From: Euglena gracilis
Taxonomy: Eukaryota > Euglenida > Euglenophyceae > Euglenales
Assembly: GCA_039621445.1 (NCBI GenBank)
Contig: CP154956.1
Location: 21,727,295 to 21,791,294, forward strand
Length of the DNA stretch: 64,000 nucleotides
Direction: 5' to 3'
The translations under genes and the position numbers were made by a program. Positions 35,861 through 43,930 of this stretch are shown piece after piece. The notes under the pieces were generated by a model. It was not told the origin of the DNA, did not search any database, and worked only from the letters and a program-made list of their open reading frames with translations. Numbering within the stretch: position 1 is the stretch's first letter; the number at the start of each line of letters is the position of its first letter.

Positions 35861-36644
35861 TGGTAGCAGAGGGGGGTTTGAGCCCTCTGGGCTCACACTA
35901 TGTGAGCCTGGGGTACTCCCAGATTACCAGGAGGATGACGAGGACGAAGCAAGCCGCAGCCATGACAGCCCCAGCCATCACGGCCAGGCCCAGCAGCTCC
36001 TGGCCATCGCCGGGCAAGCCCAGCCGGACCCCCAGCAACCAGAACCATTTGGGTCCGGCATGGCATTGCCCAGAAGCCTGGGACTGCTCTCCGGCATGCC
36101 CAGCTTGGTCATGCCAGGGTTTGTGCATGACATGACCAGGCAGGTCATGTGGCAATTTGCAATGCGAGGGAAGATCAAAGAAGAAGAGGAAGAACCAGCA
36201 GAAGAAGAAGACGAAGAAGAATTTGCAAGCCATACCCAGCCGCTTTTACAGGAGGCGGGGCCCTGGCAGAACCCTGGGGATGCCGGGCCGGCACATGCGC
36301 CGGTGAGCCATGTCAGGTCTGGGCATTTCCCAGCCGGACCCGACCATTGCTCGCTGGTGCATGCCGGGCTTGGTCATGATGGGCCCCAAGGACATGCCCC
36401 AGACGGAACCACCCAATGGCAGCTGCAGGAGCTGCCCCCAGCAGGGGAAATGGTGGAGGACGAGGACCAGACGGCCCAGGGGGGGTTGGTGCCAGAACAG
36501 AGCCCGAAGGGGAGGCACCCCCCGCACCCCCCCCCAGAGGCTGTGGGAGGAGGCGGAGGCACAGGCCGCTGTCTCAGTCGTTCTGGGGCAGGAGATCCAG
36601 CGGTTGGACGGTTGGGTTGGCGACCTGCAAAGTCGGCTCGCTAA
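35691..36644 (+). CDS. Element 2 leader/N-terminal Gag ORF starting inside the LTR
   Basis: The frame opens at ATG 35691, inside the 5' LTR, crosses the LTR end and the primer-binding site without a stop, and ends at TAA 36642-36644 (318 codons). It is Pro/Gly/His-rich with a strongly acidic tract (EEEEEPAEEEDEEEF, about 36183-36225) and a Met/Val-rich hydrophobic stretch (about residues 118-145). I recognise no domain. The 3' LTR has the same start and frame, as it must. Whether it is translated is unknown; an internal start after the primer-binding site is as likely. The frame changes near 36540, where coiled coil starts in another frame, so the last part of this ORF is probably out of register. 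Confidence 0.45.
   Translation: MYFSNSAASPTPTLTPTPLFHQGENPVGPTGSNLNDPTRVAPPGVPSHGPKEVQPLHGSRGGFEPSGLTLCEPGVLPDYQEDDEDEASRSHDSPSHHGQAQQLLAIAGQAQPDPQQPEPFGSGMALPRSLGLLSGMPSLVMPGFVHDMTRQVMWQFAMRGKIKEEEEEPAEEEDEEEFASHTQPLLQEAGPWQNPGDAGPAHAPVSHVRSGHFPAGPDHCSLVHAGLGHDGPQGHAPDGTTQWQLQELPPAGEMVEDEDQTAQGGLVPEQSPKGRHPPHPPPEAVGGGGGTGRCLSRSGAGDPAVGRLGWRPAKSAR
35861..35872 (+). other. Element 2 primer-binding site
   Basis: TGGTAGCAGAGG directly follows the 5' LTR. It is the exact complement of the last 12 bases of the animal-type initiator tRNA-Met (CCUCUGCUACCA). The next bases (GGGGTTTGAGCCC) still look like the complement of a T-arm but diverge from the animal sequence, so the host tRNA may differ. 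Land-plant initiator tRNA-Met would give TGGTATCAGAGC instead. Confidence 0.8.
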
Positions 36645-37330
36645 AGCGGGGGTCACCACAGCTGCTTCAGTTAGCCGCCTGGAGCAGTTGGTGTCCTTGC
36701 AGTTTCAGCGGGTCACGGAAAACTTTCAAGGAGAGGTGGAGCAAATGGAGAGAACCCAGGCTGGGCTAGCGTCCCAGCTGGCGAAAAATTTTCAAAATCT
36801 GCAGCAAAAGCAGATGGAAAGTTTTGCGGGGAGAATGACAGCCCTCAGCGAGCTGGTGACCAGCCGGCTGAGCGAAGGCCTCGGGACGGTGGCCCAACTA
36901 CCCCAGCGGGTCCAGGGGCTCGAGGCCATCGCCAGCCAGGTTCACCAGCCAGCTGAATGGCAGCGGTTTAACGAGGCGATGGCTGGGCGGGTTAAAAATT
37001 TTGAGGAGCTGCTCATCACCTCCGTCCGGACAGCCAGGAGCTGGCCAGCGGGCGGCAGCAGGCCCAGGCCGAGGCCCTGGACCAAAAATTCAACCAGCTG
37101 ACGGGTGAACTCGGGGGGCTGCGAGAAAGAAATGCAGGGATTGCACAGGCCCTGCAAAATTTTCGAGCAGAGTTGGACGGACAGGCCACAGCCATCGCTG
37201 AACAACAAGGGACCATAAGGGAAGACAGCTAAGGCCAGGGCTGAGGGGCAGGGCCACAGCCTGCAGGAGCTGTTGGCCGAGGTCACCACCCACGGGCAGG
37301 TGATCCAGGCCCACTGGACTCAACAATAAA
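36540..37330 (+). pseudogene. Element 2 Gag coiled-coil region, frame changes
   Basis: Coiled coil starts in the frame open from 36310 to 37101 (LGQEIQRLDGWVGDLQSRL, VSRLEQLVSLQFQRVTENF, then helices to about 37030). It continues one frame back (-1) at about 37030-37232 (ELASGRQQAQAEALDQKF, LGGLRERNAGIAQALQNF), ends at TAA 37230-37232, and resumes in the first frame at 37234-37329 (HSLQELLAEVTTHGQVIQ). The helices carry Leu/Gln/Glu heptads and look like one protein broken by indels. A long coiled coil before the capsid is shared with element 1 and may mediate Gag assembly. Confidence 0.65.
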
Positions 37331-37370
37331 GGGGGTACCAAAAGAAAATGCCGAAATAAAAAATCGGCTT

Positions 37371-38064
37371 TTGGAGAATTTTGGAAACTTTTGCCCCCTC
37401 ATCCAGGAGCTATCAGGGCTACTCAGAGGAGTGGGACCGGAGAGCGAAGACCCCCGTGGCCCCGAAGCCAGAGTGCCCCAGGCAATCACGGGCTCACAGA
37501 CACAGCCCAGGCCGAGGGCCCAGAGTGTGAATGGCTCGGGTGCCGCCGGGGCCAATATGCCTCCTGGCCCCCAGCAACAGCTGCCAGTCCATCCCACCCT
37601 CCTGGGAGGCAAGGGGCCTGTCGCCCCCCAGGGGCTCTCCGCTGACCCCAGCAGCGGGGCAGCGGAGGCAGTGGCCCGCACACCCGGGGAAGTGGTAATC
37701 CCCGGGCCCAGCTTCTGTGACTGCAGTTTTTCCCAGTGGGTTTTCGGGTTCTGGCCCCCAGAAACCAAGGGGCACCCAGCCCCAGGGCCCCATGGCTGCG
37801 GGGGGGAGCCAGCCCCAGGGCCCCATGGCTGCGGGGGGCAGCCAGCCCCAGGGTCCCAGGGCTGCGGGGGGCGGCCAGCCCCAGGGTCCCATGGCTGCAG
37901 GGGGCAGTCCGGTCCAGGTCCCCGCTGCTGGAGGGACCCCAGCGGCCCAGACACCTGGCACGTTCGGGTTCCAGGGGGTGGATTGGGAGGAAGCGGAACA
38001 CCAGATTAAGGCTCACTGTGGTTTTGCCGTGCTGGACTGTCCCGTTGTTCGTGAATTTTGCTGA
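37371..38064 (+). pseudogene. Element 2 Pro/Gly-rich Gag linker
   Basis: The frame beginning at 37371 (TTG, no clear ATG) is Pro/Gly/Ala-rich. A second frame, open 37717-38064, carries QPQGPMAAGGS repeats, then GVDWEEAEHQIKAHCGF, and ends at TGA 38062-38064. Beyond that stop the same frame runs straight into the capsid, so the TGA is probably a nonsense change or a readthrough stop inside Gag. No catalytic motif is visible. Confidence 0.5.
37776..37907 (+). repeat. 33-bp coding tandem repeat, four copies
   Basis: Four units of 33 bp start at 37776, 37809, 37842 and 37875. They keep the reading frame and encode an 11-residue repeat, QPQGPMAAGGS, with small variation. Such in-frame minisatellites vary in copy number between element copies. 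Confidence 0.9.
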
Positions 38065-38166
38065 GACTGTTGCTGCTGCTCCTGGGCTCCCAACCTGGCC
38101 AAAAAATTAAAAAATCGGGCAGCAGGCACAGCAGATCTACAGGGCCAGGGCAGGGATCAACCAGGG

Positions 38167-39261
38167 GTGAAATCAGCCGAGCACCAGTGGCCCCCCCAGC
38201 CCCGTGGGTTCCCCGCAGGAGGGGAGTTCACGGGAGCAATGGACCCTTTCGCCTGGGCCCCTGAGGCTGGGGCAGCATCGTGCAGCGCTGCCCCTCTGGC
38301 CTTCGGGTCCCAGGACACGGGAGCCTTGGTCCGGGGGGTCCAGGCAGCTCCGGTCCACGTGGCGCCAGCAGCCCTCAGCCCAGCAGCCAGCATGTTTTTG
38401 GGGCCGCTGGTGACACTCCTCACCAAAGACCTTGTAAAACCAGACCTGAAAGGGGATTTTCATGATTTTTCAGTAAAATTTCAGCTTTACATGCAGCAGG
38501 TTTCCATGGGACAGCCAGTGGGGGAGGAGTTTAAAATGCTTGTTCTGACCGGCTGCCTGGACCACAGCATCCGGCTGGAACTCCAGCGGCGACAGGAGAT
38601 GGGGGAACGGGTCAGGTTCCAGGATTTCTGGAACTGGCTGGCCCAGAAATACGGCGGTGACATCCAGGCCTCGCTGCATGAGCAGCTCGGGGCCCTCAGG
38701 CCGACAAACGCGGGCAAATTAACCCTCCCAGCGTGGCGTGAATATGAAAGCCAGTTTATATTTATTTTCGGCCGGATGGAAAACCCCTCTGAGGAGGAAG
38801 CACAGGCTCTGGTTCTGCAGCAGCTCCCAGATTCCATGCGTAGGGCAATAATCAGGGAGCAGACGCGAAAAAATCAGGATGCGCCCACAGTGCGGCTGTG
38901 GCACATCCCTGGGTTGCCGGCGGAAAAGGCAACACAACTCGCCCAGGAGGCTGTGGGTGAGGGGGAGCCGGTGACAGTCAGGGCACACCGGGACTCCTTC
39001 CTCATCAAGCTCTACAGCCGGCGGGCGCTGGAGAGGCTGATGATGAGGAACGGGGCCACGCTGCAGGGGGACAATACTGTGAAAATCACCCCCACGACAC
39101 AAAGCTGGGATTGGAAGAGGTTTTTCGACACGCTGAAAACGAGCTGCGATGCCAGGAACGGTCCGACAGCTATGGCCGTTCTTGGGGTGGACGGGGGGTC
39201 CCAGCCCACCAGGAAGACCACTGGGCTGGGGGCCTCGACAATTTTTCAGTCTCAGAAGTAA
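38167..39261 (+). CDS. Element 2 Gag capsid (retrotransposon gag)
   Basis: A 364-codon frame; the first in-frame ATG is at 38239. Residues about 85-240 form a typical Ty3/gypsy capsid: a helix with KPDLKGDFHDFSVKFQLYMQ, then LVLTGCLDHSIRLELQRR, a Trp-containing helix FQDFWNWLAQKYGG, and a later YESQFIFIFGRMENPSEEEA...LQQLPDSMRRAI segment. The C-terminal part has no known domain. The frame is open upstream back to the TGA at 38062-38064. It stops at TAA 39259-39261, after which the same frame continues into the zinc knuckles. This stop therefore interrupts Gag between capsid and nucleocapsid. Confidence 0.75.
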   Translation: MKSAEHQWPPQPRGFPAGGEFTGAMDPFAWAPEAGAASCSAAPLAFGSQDTGALVRGVQAAPVHVAPAALSPAASMFLGPLVTLLTKDLVKPDLKGDFHDFSVKFQLYMQQVSMGQPVGEEFKMLVLTGCLDHSIRLELQRRQEMGERVRFQDFWNWLAQKYGGDIQASLHEQLGALRPTNAGKLTLPAWREYESQFIFIFGRMENPSEEEAQALVLQQLPDSMRRAIIREQTRKNQDAPTVRLWHIPGLPAEKATQLAQEAVGEGEPVTVRAHRDSFLIKLYSRRALERLMMRNGATLQGDNTVKITPTTQSWDWKRFFDTLKTSCDARNGPTAMAVLGVDGGSQPTRKTTGLGASTIFQSQK

Positions 39262-39735
39262 AATGCCAGGAAGCCAGGCCAGCCCAGCCCCAGAAAATGG
39301 TTTCACAGCCAGCTGAGGGAGGAGCAAAAGCGGGATCCCCCCAAAGGCCCTGAGGGGCCACAGGACAGGCAATCACGGCACCGGGGCGGGTCACCTGGAA
39401 AGGGACGGGAGGGACGCAGGTCACCCAGCCCGGGGCAAAGGGGAAAGGGGTTCGGCAAGGGGGCTGGCAAGGGCGGCCCAGATTTTCGCCCAGCCAGGTC
39501 CCCAACCCCCCACCCAGCCACCAACAGGGAACAAACCCCCCCGAGGAGCCCCCGGAGTGGCCCCTCGGTGGACCAGCCCTGCAGCCAGTGCGGGGCCACA
39601 GACCACTGGCCTCGGGAATGCCCTGTAAAAAAATGTTATGAGTGTGGGACAACGGGACATCTGGCACGATATTGCTGGTGGAGAAAGAGAAAGGGGAAGG
39701 GGGCGTCCACACCCCCACGGCGGGGGAGTGCCTGA
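39262..39735 (+). CDS. Element 2 nucleocapsid with two CCHC zinc knuckles
   Basis: This is the same frame as the capsid, between TAA 39259 and TGA 39733. A basic, Gly/Pro/Arg-rich stretch leads into two perfect C-X2-C-X4-H-X4-C knuckles: CSQCGATDHWPREC at 39580-39621 and CYECGTTGHLARYC at 39634-39675, separated by four residues. A WWRKRKGKG basic tail follows. These would bind element RNA during packaging and primer annealing. Both knuckles are intact, unlike those of element 1. No own start is expected, since it is the C-terminal part of Gag. After the TGA the same frame stays open into the Dam-like domain. Confidence 0.88.
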   Translation, partial: NARKPGQPSPRKWFHSQLREEQKRDPPKGPEGPQDRQSRHRGGSPGKGREGRRSPSPGQRGKGFGKGAGKGGPDFRPARSPTPHPATNREQTPPRSPRSGPSVDQPCSQCGATDHWPRECPVKKCYECGTTGHLARYCWWRKRKGKGASTPPRRGSA

Positions 39736-41118
39736 AAAAGCGGGGGCCAGAAGGGAGGGGACGGGGGCCCAGGGTGCCCCCAGCACAGCCCTCGTAAGGG
39801 GGGTAAGGAAAGGGTTCACGCAGAGGGTTGGGTTTTGGTCAAGGGAAGGTCCAAAGGCAGATCCGGACCTGAACCTGCACGGTCCCCGCAGCCCCCCCTG
39901 ACTGAGACACGAAAAGGGGCTGGGGGGGGCCAGCAGGCCCTCTCATTCGACTCTGCCAACCCCTGGTCTGCGCTTTTCACCGGTGAGGGCAGGCCAGGGG
40001 GGGGCCCGGGTCGGATTTCAGATTCGGGACAAAGAGGGAAGGGACACAAGGCGGCTGGCCCTCCGCAGCAAGCCGCCCAGGGGTCTTCGGGTTCCAGCAC
40101 ACACAGTCTACCGCAGATCACAACACCAGGAAGGGAGGGAAAAAACACAAAACAAAAAAACAAAAAAGAAAAAACAAAACGCTCTCACAGGCATCAATCA
40201 GGGACAGCGAGGGAGGTCATCAACGTTCCCCAAACCAGCAAAGGCACGGATGAAACCGCCCCCAGCACGGAAAGGGATTCAGGTTTTTCGATTCTCCAGG
40301 TGAGGTGCGTCAGGGCCGCATCTTCCACCTCAGCCCCCACACCGCAGCCAGCCCCAGCACCACTCCCAGCCCGTTCCTCAGGGTTTGGGAGGTCGCCCTC
40401 CCGGTGGATTTCCCAGGACTACCACGTCCGGGAGGAGTACGTCAGGGACGTACTCCGCCGCCTGGGAGTCTACCCGGAGGTCGACGCCTTTTCTGCCAAA
40501 GAAAACCGCAGGTTCGTCCGCTGGTGGGGGCCAGGGAGCAGGGAGGGAGAAGATGCCTTCAAGCAGGACTGGGGCAGGGAGGTTTTGTGGATCAACCCAC
40601 CTTATAAAAAAATACAGGAGGTTCTCGAAAAAATCAGGAGTGATCAGGCCCATGCCATCCTGGTGATCCCCAGGTGGCCAGGCCGGCGTTGGTACAGGGA
40701 GGCCAGGGGATTGGCAGTGCGCCAAGTCACGTTCCCTCAGGGAACACGATTTTTCGGCAGAGGGGAGGAGTTGTGCCGGGGGACCAAGTGGCCCATCACA
40801 GCCATTCTGCTGTGCGGGCACCCAGACCGGTGCACGCTGGAGGAGGTGACACGAAGGGGGAGGGAGAAAAGAATCAGGTTCGGGACACATTTTTCAGGGC
40901 CACCCCCAGGGACCGGGGGGGCCACAGGGGAGGTCAAGCCGGCGCACCTGGGGCAGGTGGGGAGAGCGGACCAGCCCAGGCGCGGAACAGGCCCAGGATG
41001 CTGGACCTGTTCTGCGGGACAGGTTCAGTGGGGGACGTCTACCGCAGCCTGGGTTACCAGGTCACGTCGGTGGACGTGGACCCCAGGTGGCGGCCAGACA
41101 TTTGTGATGACGTGTTAA
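39736..41118 (+). CDS. Element 2 Dam-like N6-adenine methyltransferase domain
   Basis: The frame follows the zinc knuckles after TGA 39733-39735 and ends at TGA 41116-41118. No in-frame ATG is visible, so it should be made as a Gag-Pol fusion. The first half is low-complexity with a Lys-rich, NLS-like tract (about 40129-40190). The domain lies at about 40384-40860: a helix YHVREEYVRDVLRRLGVYPE, then VDAFSAKENRRFVRWW (Asp at 40483-40485), EDAFKQDWG, WINPPYKKI (NPPY at 40594-40605), VLEKIRSDQAHAILVIPRWP and a C-terminal PITAILLCG strand. NPPY is the catalytic motif of amino-methyltransferases and is intact. After about 40870 the frame loses sense, and the C5 domain is found one frame back. Whether it methylates DNA or is a structural relic cannot be told. 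Confidence 0.72.
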   Translation, partial: KSGGQKGGDGGPGCPQHSPRKGGKERVHAEGWVLVKGRSKGRSGPEPARSPQPPLTETRKGAGGGQQALSFDSANPWSALFTGEGRPGGGPGRISDSGQRGKGHKAAGPPQQAAQGSSGSSTHSLPQITTPGREGKNTKQKNKKEKTKRSHRHQSGTAREVINVPQTSKGTDETAPSTERDSGFSILQVRCVRAASSTSAPTPQPAPAPLPARSSGFGRSPSRWISQDYHVREEYVRDVLRRLGVYPEVDAFSAKENRRFVRWWGPGSREGEDAFKQDWGREVLWINPPYKKIQEVLEKIRSDQAHAILVIPRWPGRRWYREARGLAVRQVTFPQGTRFFGRGEELCRGTKWPITAILLCGHPDRCTLEEVTRRGREKRIRFGTHFSGPPPGTGGATGEVKPAHLGQVGRADQPRRGTGPGCWTCSAGQVQWGTSTAAWVTRSRRWTWTPGGGQTFVMTC

Positions 41119-41420
41119 AATGGAATTTTAAAAAACAGTTCAAGCCTGGGGATTTTGAGGTGGTGGTGTGCGGGGTCCCCTGCACCGAATTCAGCAAGGC
41201 CCTAACCACCAGGGAACGGGATTTTAAATTGGCTAATCGGCTGGTGCAGCGGGACCTGGCCATCATCAGATACCTCCACCAACGGCGGTGGTGGCTGGAA
41301 AACCCCCGGTACGGTTACCTGCGGACCCGCAGGTACATGGCAGGGATCCCACACGCGGACGTGGATTACTGCCATTACGCTGACTGAGGCTACCAGAAGC
41401 CCACCAGGATATGGGGCAGC
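40998..41420 (+). CDS. Element 2 C5-cytosine methyltransferase-like domain
   Basis: This frame is -1 relative to the Dam-like domain and the same as the protease-RT frame. It starts at ATG 40998 with LDLFCGTGSVGDVYRSLGY (motif I, SAM binding). An acidic residue follows at the end of strand 2 (SVDVDP), then VVCGVPCTEFSKALTT (motif IV, catalytic Cys at 41181-41183), RWWLENP (motif VI-like, 41286-41306) and YGYLRTRRYM. TGA 41385-41387 interrupts it just before GYQKPTRIWG, which resembles motif VIII. A second in-frame TGA is at 41451-41453. The set PC...ENP...QxxxR is that of C5-cytosine methyltransferases, in a compact form like phage and algal proteins rather than host DNMT1/DNMT3. The target-recognition part is short or missing. 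Cytosine methyltransferases in retrotransposons are known from dinoflagellates and charophytes. Confidence 0.72.
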
Positions 41421-41495
41421 CCCCATGTCCTGGGACTCCGGCCACGGGTGTGAGACGGCCGGACCTGCACCAACCTGGAAAGCCCAGTACCTGAG

Positions 41496-43838
41496 GTGGG
41501 ACGGAAGGGACGGCACAAAATTAGGCTCAGCAGCAAACATAAAAACCTGCCCCGGCACCTGAAATATCGGATCCCAGAGGCGTTCGTCCGTGACCCGGCC
41601 ACAGCACCGGCACCGGAGGCCCACGCTGCCAGGTCTCCGGAGCCAGAGCGGGACCCCCAGACAGAGCGAGGGGTGCCCTCGGTCTCGCTCCGTGAGGTGG
41701 GGCAGGGTGCAAGGGAACGGCAGCTGCTGATGCGGGTGCAGGCCAGGGGGCCAGACGGACAGACCCACTTCATCAACGCCCTCATTGACACAGGGGCGGA
41801 GGTGAACCTGGTCCGAAGAGGCATGCATCCCAGCACATACCTCCTGCCTGCCCCCAAGCCCCTGTCCCTGGTGACGGCCAGTGGAGCCAAGATGGAAGAG
41901 GGGGAACGTGAGGCAACCCTGGACCTGGTCCTCCGGCGGGAGGGAGGCCTGGGTCAGGGGGAGGGGGCCCTGTGGACGGCCCCAGCCCCCTTCTATGAGG
42001 CCGACATCCACGTGGAGGCCATCATCAGCTTCCCGTGGCTGGAGGAAAACCAGCTCGGGGTGTTCCCACATATCCAGGCCTTGGCATTGAGGGGGGAGCA
42101 GGTGGTCCTCCTTCGGGGACATGACACCGAAGGTGAGCAAGTTCAGCCAGCGGCCTATAAAAAGGCACAAAAGCGAGTGAGATACCTGAAAACGGTGGAA
42201 AAAGTCAGAGCACTGCGGCTTGCTTTGCCAGAGGCAGCCCTGTGGCAGGACACCGAGGAGCCTGAGTGGGAGGAAAAACCCCTGCACGAGGATGAGGCGA
42301 CCCAGGAGACAGTGGCCAAGGAACTCCTGCGGGCAGCCCGGGAGGTCGAAGCACGGGCAGCTCAAGGGGTCATCCTTGTTCCTGAAGGGGAACAGATGAC
42401 CAGCCAGCGGGCTGAGGAGCTCCGGGCAGCCCTCAGGAGGGACTTCGAGGGGGAGGTTCTCCGAGACAGGATTTGGGGGGAAAGAATCGTTCGGGGGCCC
42501 CTGGGGGAAGGGAAAATCGAATTAAAACCGGGATCTGTGGCAAAGAAACAGAGGCCCATCCACCTGACGGGGGAGAGGCACAGGGCCTTGTGTGACCTAG
42601 TGGATGAGTGGGTTCGGGACAAGAAGGTGGAGGAGGGGGTGCCAAGTGCCTGGAGCAGCCCCACATTCGTGGTGGCCAAGAAACAGGGGAAGTGGCGTGG
42701 GGTTGTGGATTTCCGGGCATTAAACGAGGCCACAGTGACGGATGCTTACCCCCTCCCCAGGATTGAAGACATCCTGGTGAACCAGGGACGGAGGTACCTG
42801 TTCTCCGTCCTTGATCTCAAGGATGCCTTCCATCAGGTGCCCCTGCACGAAGACTCACGCCCATACACCTGCTGCAGCACCCCCCGAGGGTCCAAGCAGT
42901 GGTGTGTGGTCGTGATGGGCCTGAAAAATGGAGTGGCCATTTTTCAGCGGGTGATCGACTACTCGCTGAGGGATGTGGCTGATGTCGCCAACCCATATGT
43001 TGACGACATCATCGTGGGAACCGAGTGGTGTGGCACGGAGGAAGCTACCCTGGAGGCACACGACCAGGACATAAGGCGAGTGTTGGGGGCACTGCGGGAA
43101 CACCGCCTGGTCGTGGACAAAAACAAGTGCCGCTTCTTCGTAAGAAAAGTGGGGTTCTGTGGCCACATCCTGGGGGGAGGAAAACGGAGGCCAGCCCCGG
43201 GCAAACTCATGGCGCTGGAGAACTGGGAGGAGCCCCGCACGATCACAGCCCTCAGGGGCTCTCCGGGCTTCACCAACTACTACTCCAGCTACGTGAAGGA
43301 GTATGCCCGGTATGCAGCCCCCCTGATGGAACTCCTCAAGGTGGGACGTGTGGAAGGAAAAAAAGGCAGCCAAAAACCTGTGAAATTCGGCCAAGTGGAA
43401 CGGGAGGCCTTCACCACCCTGAAGCAGGAGCTCCTCCGGGGATTGGAGCTCCACACCATCAACCCGGACCAGCCATTCATTCTCCGGGTTGATGCGAGCG
43501 ACAAGGCGGTGGGGGCAGCCCTTGAACAGTTTTTGGAGCCAACGGAGGGGATGCCCACAGCCGTGGAGGCCACCACACGGAAAACTGTGCCTGTGGCCTT
43601 CTGCTCCAGGAAGCTCACGGCTGGGCAGGTGAAGAGCTGGTCTCCGCGAGAGAAGGAGACTTACGCCATCATCCTGGCCGTCAAAAAATGGGCCTCCTAC
43701 ATCGGCCTGCAGCCGGTGTTGGTCCTCACGGACTACAAGTCCCTGGAGGCCTGGGCCAAGGAAACCCTGGACACGCCCTGCGGACCTGCGGGATGGCGGG
43801 GACGCTGGCATGAAATGTTCTCCCGGTTTGGAGGCTGA
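41496..43838 (+). CDS. Element 2 protease, reverse transcriptase and RNase H
   Basis: A 780-codon frame in register with the C5 domain. Protease: NALIDTGAEVNLV, with DTG at residues 98-100 (Asp at 41787). Reverse transcriptase: SAWSSPTFVVAKKQGKW (384-400), VVDFRALN, AYPLPRIEDIL, FSVLDLKDAFHQVPL (first catalytic Asp 440), GLKNGVAIFQR and YVDD at 501-504 (42996-43007). RNase H: FILRVDASDKAVGAAL, SPREKETYAI and LVLTDYKSL, giving Asp, Glu and Asp catalytic residues. The frame ends soon after HEMFSRF because the following 99 bp are inverted, removing the conserved ADALSR end. All RT and protease catalytic motifs remain, so the enzyme core is better kept than Gag. Residues about 200-360 form the usual connector upstream of RT. 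Confidence 0.93.
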   Translation: MGRKGRHKIRLSSKHKNLPRHLKYRIPEAFVRDPATAPAPEAHAARSPEPERDPQTERGVPSVSLREVGQGARERQLLMRVQARGPDGQTHFINALIDTGAEVNLVRRGMHPSTYLLPAPKPLSLVTASGAKMEEGEREATLDLVLRREGGLGQGEGALWTAPAPFYEADIHVEAIISFPWLEENQLGVFPHIQALALRGEQVVLLRGHDTEGEQVQPAAYKKAQKRVRYLKTVEKVRALRLALPEAALWQDTEEPEWEEKPLHEDEATQETVAKELLRAAREVEARAAQGVILVPEGEQMTSQRAEELRAALRRDFEGEVLRDRIWGERIVRGPLGEGKIELKPGSVAKKQRPIHLTGERHRALCDLVDEWVRDKKVEEGVPSAWSSPTFVVAKKQGKWRGVVDFRALNEATVTDAYPLPRIEDILVNQGRRYLFSVLDLKDAFHQVPLHEDSRPYTCCSTPRGSKQWCVVVMGLKNGVAIFQRVIDYSLRDVADVANPYVDDIIVGTEWCGTEEATLEAHDQDIRRVLGALREHRLVVDKNKCRFFVRKVGFCGHILGGGKRRPAPGKLMALENWEEPRTITALRGSPGFTNYYSSYVKEYARYAAPLMELLKVGRVEGKKGSQKPVKFGQVEREAFTTLKQELLRGLELHTINPDQPFILRVDASDKAVGAALEQFLEPTEGMPTAVEATTRKTVPVAFCSRKLTAGQVKSWSPREKETYAIILAVKKWASYIGLQPVLVLTDYKSLEAWAKETLDTPCGPAGWRGRWHEMFSRFGG

Positions 43839-43930
43839 TGTAGGCAAATGCCTTGGAGGCAGGATATGCCCATCTGCTGAGGGCATCCGCCACCACGTTT
43901 TCCTTTCCCGGAATGTAGACCACGTGAAGG
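43832..43930 (-). other. 99-bp inversion containing the end of RNase H
   Basis: The reverse complement of this segment encodes HVVYIPGKENVVADALSR, the conserved C-terminal motif of Ty3/gypsy RNase H, but on the wrong strand. On the plus strand the RNase H frame stops within it. Flipping the segment in place would join SRF on the left to an acidic SEEDDEAM stretch on the right in one frame. Breakpoints sit at GG (43830-43831) and GG|CC (43929-43932), so exact ends are ambiguous by about two bases. The length is a multiple of three. Confidence 0.85.

Noticed and set aside
40674-40997. Upstream part of the C5-frame ORF as coding sequence
   Set aside because: Up to about 40870 it overlaps the well-supported Dam-like domain in another frame and has no similarity of its own. 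I start the C5 domain at ATG 40998.
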